A stretch of 34,546 bases of DNA, taken from Lachnospiraceae bacterium (lineage in GTDB: Bacteria; Bacillota; Clostridia; Lachnospirales; Lachnospiraceae). The stretch covers positions 71,622-106,167 of the forward strand of contig JAAUZT010000035.1 of assembly GCA_014804485.1 (NCBI GenBank), in the 5' to 3' direction. How positions within the stretch are numbered: position 1 is the first letter of the stretch; each line of letters starts with the position of its first letter. A model generated the notes under the pieces. The model did not search any database. It had not been told where the DNA came from and saw only the letters and a program-made list of their open reading frames with translations. Below, piece by piece: positions 30,236 to 34,546 of this stretch. Position numbers and translations under genes: made by a program.

Positions 30236-31588
30236 TCATATTTGGGAAGACCCCTGCAGTTTTTTCTCGCATATTCTAAGGCAGTGCAGACATGTCGGCA
30301 CGATATAAACACACGCCGAAAGCCATGCCGACTGATCCGCGAAACAGATCGCCGTGAAACCGAACATCGGCACAAAACACAGGCTGACTACGATCCTTGC
30401 CACCATCTCCGCCAGTCCCGAGAAAATCACGCGTCCGGAAAACCCGAGTCCCTGCGTGCACATACGACAGACATTCAAAATACCGAGACTCCAGAAGAAA
30501 TACCCCATGCACCGCAGATATTTAGCGGAAGCATCCAGTATCGCCGCATCCTCTCCCGATATGAATAACATCGACAGCGTCCTTCCGAAAAAGATAATCA
30601 CCAGACCCGCCACCGTTCCATACAACACACCGATCGCAGTTCCCTGTTTGATTCCCGATTTGATACGTCTCATCTTGCCGGCGCCGAGATTCTGACTGCA
30701 AAAGACGGAAACGCCCGTCGCCAGCGCATCAAAAGGACACATCATGAACTGTTTGATCCTCATACCGGCCGTGAAGCCTGACACATATATACTGCCCAAA
30801 CCGTTATTGGCGGACTGCATGACCATACTCCCGATGGCGGTAATGGAATATTGCAGTCCCATGGGAATTCCCATCGCCAACATCATTTTGATTGTATCCC
30901 CATCAATATGACACTCCTGTCGTTTTAGTCGCAGGATGGGAATCTTTTTTCTCATATAAACATAGCAAAGTATACCGCTTACTGCCTGCGACGTGATCGT
31001 TGCCAGCGCCGCGCCTGCACATCCCAAGTGAAGGACAAGAATACAGAACAGGTCCAAAACAATATTCAGCACCGTAGAAAAGGCAAGAAACATAAACGGT
31101 GTTCTGCTGTCACCCACCGACCGGAATATGCCTGCCAGCAAATTATACAGTAAGTTAAAAGGAATCCCCATAAAGATGATCACCAGATACCGGTAGGCAT
31201 TCGTATAGATGTCCTCCGGCGTAGAGAGCAGATGCAGTATCTGCGGGCACAACAATACACAGGATACCGTCAACACTACCGCAAAGATTCCTGTCAACAC
31301 CATCCCGTGGAAAATATCGCTCCGCATCTTGCCATAATCCTGTGCACCGAAACTGCGCGCAACCGGAATGCCGAATCCGCAGCAGACGCCGATACAGAAT
31401 CCCAGCACAAGAAACTGCACGCTGCTGGAAGCGCCCACTCCCGCCAATGCATCCGCCCCTAAGATGCGTCCTACAATCGCGGCATCTATGATATTGTAAG
31501 TCTGCTGCAACAGATTTCCGATCAACAGAGGCAGCGCAAACTGTAAGATCAGCGGAAGCGGTTTCCCCTCTGTCATACTCTTGGTCAT
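30236..31588 (-). CDS. MATE family efflux transporter
   Basis: A 450-residue transporter with about 12 membrane helices and the family's landmarks: FALPLLIGNLLQQTYNIIDAAIVGRILGADALAGVGASS, GIFRSVGDSRTPF, MGLQYSITAIGSMVMQSANNGLG and CTQGLGFSGR. The start at 31588 follows TAGGAGAATACAT; a longer frame to 31621 overlaps the upstream gene and lacks a site. It lies 13 bases after the oxidoreductase gene on the same strand and is likely co-transcribed with it. It belongs to a different MATE branch from the protein at 12987-14411. Substrate unknown. Confidence 0.95.
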   Translation of the reverse strand: MTKSMTEGKPLPLILQFALPLLIGNLLQQTYNIIDAAIVGRILGADALAGVGASSSVQFLVLGFCIGVCCGFGIPVARSFGAQDYGKMRSDIFHGMVLTGIFAVVLTVSCVLLCPQILHLLSTPEDIYTNAYRYLVIIFMGIPFNLLYNLLAGIFRSVGDSRTPFMFLAFSTVLNIVLDLFCILVLHLGCAGAALATITSQAVSGILCYVYMRKKIPILRLKRQECHIDGDTIKMMLAMGIPMGLQYSITAIGSMVMQSANNGLGSIYVSGFTAGMRIKQFMMCPFDALATGVSVFCSQNLGAGKMRRIKSGIKQGTAIGVLYGTVAGLVIIFFGRTLSMLFISGEDAAILDASAKYLRCMGYFFWSLGILNVCRMCTQGLGFSGRVIFSGLAEMVARIVVSLCFVPMFGFTAICFADQSAWLSACVYIVPTCLHCLRICEKKLQGSSQI

Positions 31589-31601
31589 ATGTATTCTCCT
31601 A

Positions 31602-32579
31602 TCATTCACACGGGAGCGCAAATCCCCACTGCTCCCTGACTGCGTCCAGAATCTTCATCAACCGAAGCGTCTCGCTGTGCGGCATTTCCTCGCACTCAAC
31701 CTGCCCGGCTCTGATCGCACGCACACAGGCAAGCGCCTCGTACTCGTAACCGTTGATCTGCTCCGGCACCTGATAGCGGGCAGTCATTTCTTTTTGCTCG
31801 TTATAAACGCGAATTTCCTGACAGTTGTTGATCTCATTAAACTCGATATAACCTTTGTCGCCGTTAATAATCCCACGGTTTTCCATATATGCCAGCATAT
31901 TGCTGTGTAAGACCGCCATCTTACCGTCCTCAAAAGTCAGTGTGATCCCGTTCATCCAGTCTACGCCCTGCGGGGACATGACCGCGCTCGACTTAATATC
32001 TTTCACCGGACTCTTGAATATCTGCAATGCAAGATTGAGCGGATAGACGCCCAGATCCAAAAGTGCGCCGCCTGCCAATTCCGGATTACTCAATCTCTCG
32101 ACATGGGTCAGCGGTGCGCCGAAATCCGCTATGACAGAATGCACCTCACCGATAGCCCCCTGTGCGATCAGATCGTCGATCATCTTCCTGCTGGGCATAT
32201 ATCTGGGCCAGAATGCCTCCGCCAGAAGAAGCCCTTTGCTTCTCGCCAGTGTAATCAGTTCTTCCGCCTGCTTCGCATTCACGGTAAAAGCTTTTTCCAA
32301 CAGCACGTGCTTCCCATGTTCCAGACACAGCTTCGCATAAGGGTAATGGTGTGAGTGCGGTGAAGCCACATATATTAATTCTACCTGCGGATCTTTTGCC
32401 ATCTCCTCATAAGAACCGTAGGCTTTCTCAAATCCCCATTTATCTGCAAAGCTTTTCGCTCTGTCATAATTTCTGGAAGCAACCGCATAGCATTCGATTT
32501 CCTCAAGCTGGCTTACTGCCTCCGCCATGCTATTGGCAATACCGCCCGGTGCCAAGATTGCAAATTTAATTTTATTCAT
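31602..32579 (-). CDS. Gfo/Idh/MocA family oxidoreductase
   Basis: A 325-residue NAD(P)-dependent dehydrogenase. The N-terminal Rossmann fold begins IKFAILAPGGIANSMAEAV, followed by YVASPHSHHYPYAKLCLEHGKHVLLEKAFTVN with the family's catalytic Glu95-Lys96 pair. The C-terminal domain includes GGALLDLGVYPLNLALQIF. Members oxidise or reduce sugars, inositols and related compounds, or act as dehydrogenases of sugar nucleotides; the substrate is not determinable. GGGGTAAAT precedes the ATG. It is upstream of the MATE gene, with a 13-base gap. Confidence 0.94.
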   Translation of the reverse strand: MNKIKFAILAPGGIANSMAEAVSQLEEIECYAVASRNYDRAKSFADKWGFEKAYGSYEEMAKDPQVELIYVASPHSHHYPYAKLCLEHGKHVLLEKAFTVNAKQAEELITLARSKGLLLAEAFWPRYMPSRKMIDDLIAQGAIGEVHSVIADFGAPLTHVERLSNPELAGGALLDLGVYPLNLALQIFKSPVKDIKSSAVMSPQGVDWMNGITLTFEDGKMAVLHSNMLAYMENRGIINGDKGYIEFNEINNCQEIRVYNEQKEMTARYQVPEQINGYEYEALACVRAIRAGQVECEEMPHSETLRLMKILDAVREQWGFALPCE

Positions 32580-32656
32580 ATTTACCCCATTTCTGCGCTG
32601 CCTTTTGCAAATTCCTGCCTCTCACTCTGCAAATTGTCAGCCCTATTGTTATGTAA

Positions 32657-33211
32657 TCACTCTTCATTGTTTTTCTTCAACTTATCAATCCATTCTACAA
32701 CCGCCACAGCCGCGTAGCTGATCGCAATACCGCTGATTATGCCAAACAGCACATCACTGGGATAATGTACTCCCACATACAACCGGGACAGCGCAATCAA
32801 AATAGCCAGAACAAGCGCCGGAATCCCGTATTTCTTAGGAAGCTCCCGGAACATAACACATGCCACCGAAAATGAACTGCCCGCATGTCCCGACGGGAAA
32901 GAATATTCCCCCGGTTTCGGCACCAGATAAGTCAGTCCCGCTATCACCTCGTAAGGTCTGGTTCTGGCGACCAGATTTTTCAGCAGAATATTATTCACTA
33001 ACAATGTACCGATCAGCGCCGCGGTCATCATACAGCCAACCTTCCTCGTCTTAGGAATAATCAGCATAATAAGTGTCAGGAGTATCCATATTCCGCCTCC
33101 GTTTCCAAGTGTTGTGATAAACTTTACAAACGGAGTCAATATCGGATTTCTGATATACTCCTGAATAAATAATAGTATGTTACCGTCCAAATTTAATAAC
33201 CATTCCAACAT
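32657..33211 (-). CDS. PAP2-family membrane phosphatase
   Basis: A 184-residue lipid phosphatase with about five membrane helices and all three catalytic motifs: K78-X6-R85-P86 (KNLVARTRP), PSGH with His109, and SR-X5-H-X3-D (SRLYVGVHYPSD, His149 and Asp153). Family members dephosphorylate undecaprenyl pyrophosphate or other lipid pyrophosphates at the outer face of the membrane, and BcrC-type members confer bacitracin tolerance. Which lipid is used here is unknown. The start follows GAGGTGAAGC, and a likely extended -10 promoter lies at 33233-33241. It is preceded on the strand by the MFS gene. Confidence 0.94.
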   Translation of the reverse strand: MLEWLLNLDGNILLFIQEYIRNPILTPFVKFITTLGNGGGIWILLTLIMLIIPKTRKVGCMMTAALIGTLLVNNILLKNLVARTRPYEVIAGLTYLVPKPGEYSFPSGHAGSSFSVACVMFRELPKKYGIPALVLAILIALSRLYVGVHYPSDVLFGIISGIAISYAAVAVVEWIDKLKKNNEE

Positions 33212-33232
33212 AGCTTCACCTCGCTTTTTTCC

Positions 33233-33241
33233 ATTATATCA
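33233..33241 (-). promoter_or_regulatory. Extended -10 promoter of the PAP2 gene
   Basis: Minus strand TGATATAAT (33241-33233), 22 bases upstream of the ATG; no good -35 is visible, consistent with an extended -10 promoter. The element lies in a weak AT-rich hairpin (TTTTCCAT/ATGGAAAA). Confidence 0.5.
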
Positions 33242-33280
33242 CAATATGGAAAATACCACACCGTAGTTCCATACTATTTT

Positions 33281-34528
33281 TCAGCCCATATTAATTCTCC
33301 CAAACACCTTCCGCGCCCCAACCGCTATGATCAGCGACACTATCCCCGCAAACAACACTACCGCCGCCTCGCACCCATCGCACAGTTCAAACAGGAACCC
33401 ATACATTGCATTGCCAAAAGGCTGTGCGCACATCGCGCCTGTCATCGCCACGGCAATTACTTTGCCGACCAGATTCTGCGGTGTTTCCGTCTGCATAAAG
33501 GCCATCATCTGTACCGTAAATACAGTGGAGACCACCATGATCGCAAAACAGCACACTGTAATCGTCATATAAACTGCCATGCCCGAATCCGACTGTAAAA
33601 GTACGAAACCAATGGGGAATACACAAACTGCCCCCGCAATCAACAGATTACCGGCTTTACCGATCTTCAATTTGTCCGCCAGAGCACCGGCGCCGATGCC
33701 GCCCACAATACCGCCTGCTGCCAATGCACCCTGCGCATAACCATACAGCCGATTCGCCTGCTCTGCCGTAAACGGAAGTACCTCGGTAATCAGATAGGGA
33801 AGACCCACTATAATCATAGCGGATAAGAACAGATTAATGCTGCAGACTATGAGAAGCCCCTGCCCGATGATCGGCTTTTGCCTGCAAATGAAATAAACGC
33901 TTTCCTTCAAATCTTGCAGCGCCGTCCCTATGATACTTCCTGCCGTCTCCTGTTTCCGATAAGGAATCCGAATAAAAATCTCCATCACGGCCGACACCAC
34001 GAAACTGGCAACACTGATTTCCAACACCGGAAGCAGGCCGTATACACTGTACAGAATACCTCCACACACCGGACCGAGTAACGACGCGAAGGAACTGATC
34101 ACATTAATCACCGCATTAGCGCGCATAACCTCGTCCTGTGCCACCAGTACCGGAATACTTGCCTGTACGGCAGGCTGGTAGGCTCCCGCGATTCCGTATA
34201 AGAGCATTAATACGATCGTAAGCAAAAGCACCAGACTGACATGATCCATTAACAGCATAAACAGCAAGATCAGCCCGGCTGTGGAAAAATCCAGTATTAC
34301 CATAATATTCCGTTTATTGACCCGGTCGGCAATCAGCCCGCCCACAGGCGATAGCAGAACCGCCGGAATAAATGATATTGCCATCACCGTCCCGTACAAC
34401 GCGGAAGAGCCCGTCTGATTCAGTAAATAAAGCGGCAATGCAAACCGAATCGCCGCATTGCCGAATAGGGAGATAATCTGTCCGATTACCACCAATGTAA
34501 AATCTCTTGTAAACAGTTTGTTCTCCAT
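33281..34528 (-). CDS. Major facilitator superfamily transporter
   Basis: A 415-residue MFS protein with about 12 hydrophobic segments. Motif A is visible between helices 2 and 3 (GGLIADRVNKRNIM), and the central loop (RIPYRKQETAG) divides the halves. Its N-terminal FTLVVIGQIISLFGNAAIRFALPLYLLNQTGSSALYGT resembles drug-efflux MFS proteins often annotated as permeases of the MFS-3 or macrolide-efflux type. The substrate is unknown. AAAAAGGAGACTG precedes the ATG, so the gene is complete although it reaches the window edge. It runs on the same strand as PAP2, 70 bases upstream of it. Confidence 0.93.
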   Translation of the reverse strand: MENKLFTRDFTLVVIGQIISLFGNAAIRFALPLYLLNQTGSSALYGTVMAISFIPAVLLSPVGGLIADRVNKRNIMVILDFSTAGLILLFMLLMDHVSLVLLLTIVLMLLYGIAGAYQPAVQASIPVLVAQDEVMRANAVINVISSFASLLGPVCGGILYSVYGLLPVLEISVASFVVSAVMEIFIRIPYRKQETAGSIIGTALQDLKESVYFICRQKPIIGQGLLIVCSINLFLSAMIIVGLPYLITEVLPFTAEQANRLYGYAQGALAAGGIVGGIGAGALADKLKIGKAGNLLIAGAVCVFPIGFVLLQSDSGMAVYMTITVCCFAIMVVSTVFTVQMMAFMQTETPQNLVGKVIAVAMTGAMCAQPFGNAMYGFLFELCDGCEAAVVLFAGIVSLIIAVGARKVFGRINMG

Positions 34529-34546
34529 GATAACAGTCTCCTTTTT

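Overview
The window looks like chromosomal DNA of a Clostridia member, most likely a Lachnospiraceae gut bacterium. This rests on the gene families rather than on a marker gene: an Rpn-type pseudogene, GlnQ-type amino acid ABC systems with long acidic lipoprotein linkers, a CprABC-like antimicrobial peptide module, a DUF4422 protein, HicAB and a holin-like type I toxin. Gene order is mixed on both strands. I see no rRNA, tRNA, CRISPR array, phage gene or intact transposase.

Layout. 1-2106: a tRNA-dihydrouridine synthase and a broken Rpn/PD-(D/E)XK gene. 2262-5536 (minus): an amino acid ABC operon (binding protein, permease, ATPase) followed by an unknown membrane protein. 5670-7356: a HipB/HipA-like pair behind a consensus promoter. 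7363-11773 (minus): a lantibiotic/cationic-peptide self-protection ABC transporter (ATPase and two permeases) with a response regulator and histidine kinase. 11958-14411: an alpha/beta hydrolase and a MATE pump. 14423-14744: a long imperfect inverted-repeat element. 14800-17273: a WYL regulator, a Nudix hydrolase, a zinc-ribbon protein, a 54-bp repeat and a small tyrosine-phosphatase-like protein. 17330-18397 (minus): a fused HTH-methyltransferase. 18734-21317 (minus): a second amino acid ABC operon (permease, ATPase, binding protein), bracketed by two identical 34-bp repeats. 21551-21675: a 24-bp tandem hairpin array. 21730-24404: a DUF3298-type lipoprotein and a DUF4422 protein sharing a bidirectional terminator. 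24563-25799: HicAB and a type I toxin/antisense RNA locus. 26067-27336: an SPFH protein plus a ribbon-helix-helix protein. 27341-34528: an Fe-S QueG-like protein, an AraC/effector-domain regulator, a radical SAM protein, a MATE pump with a Gfo/Idh/MocA oxidoreductase, a PAP2 phosphatase and an MFS transporter.

Three points stand out. (1) The binding protein at 4673-5536 has its two lobes in reversed order relative to the family, a circular permutation; the canonical paralogue at 18734-19639 gives an internal comparison. (2) 25457-25799 has the full architecture of a par/fst-like type I toxin-antitoxin system: convergent promoters, a 30-residue membrane toxin, an antisense RNA with terminator, and short direct repeats that would let the RNA pair with the toxin ribosome-binding region. 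(3) Several repeat structures (14423-14744, 18488/21551, 21574-21675, 24563-24694) are not explained by genes. All functions are inferred from sequence alone; no database search was run.
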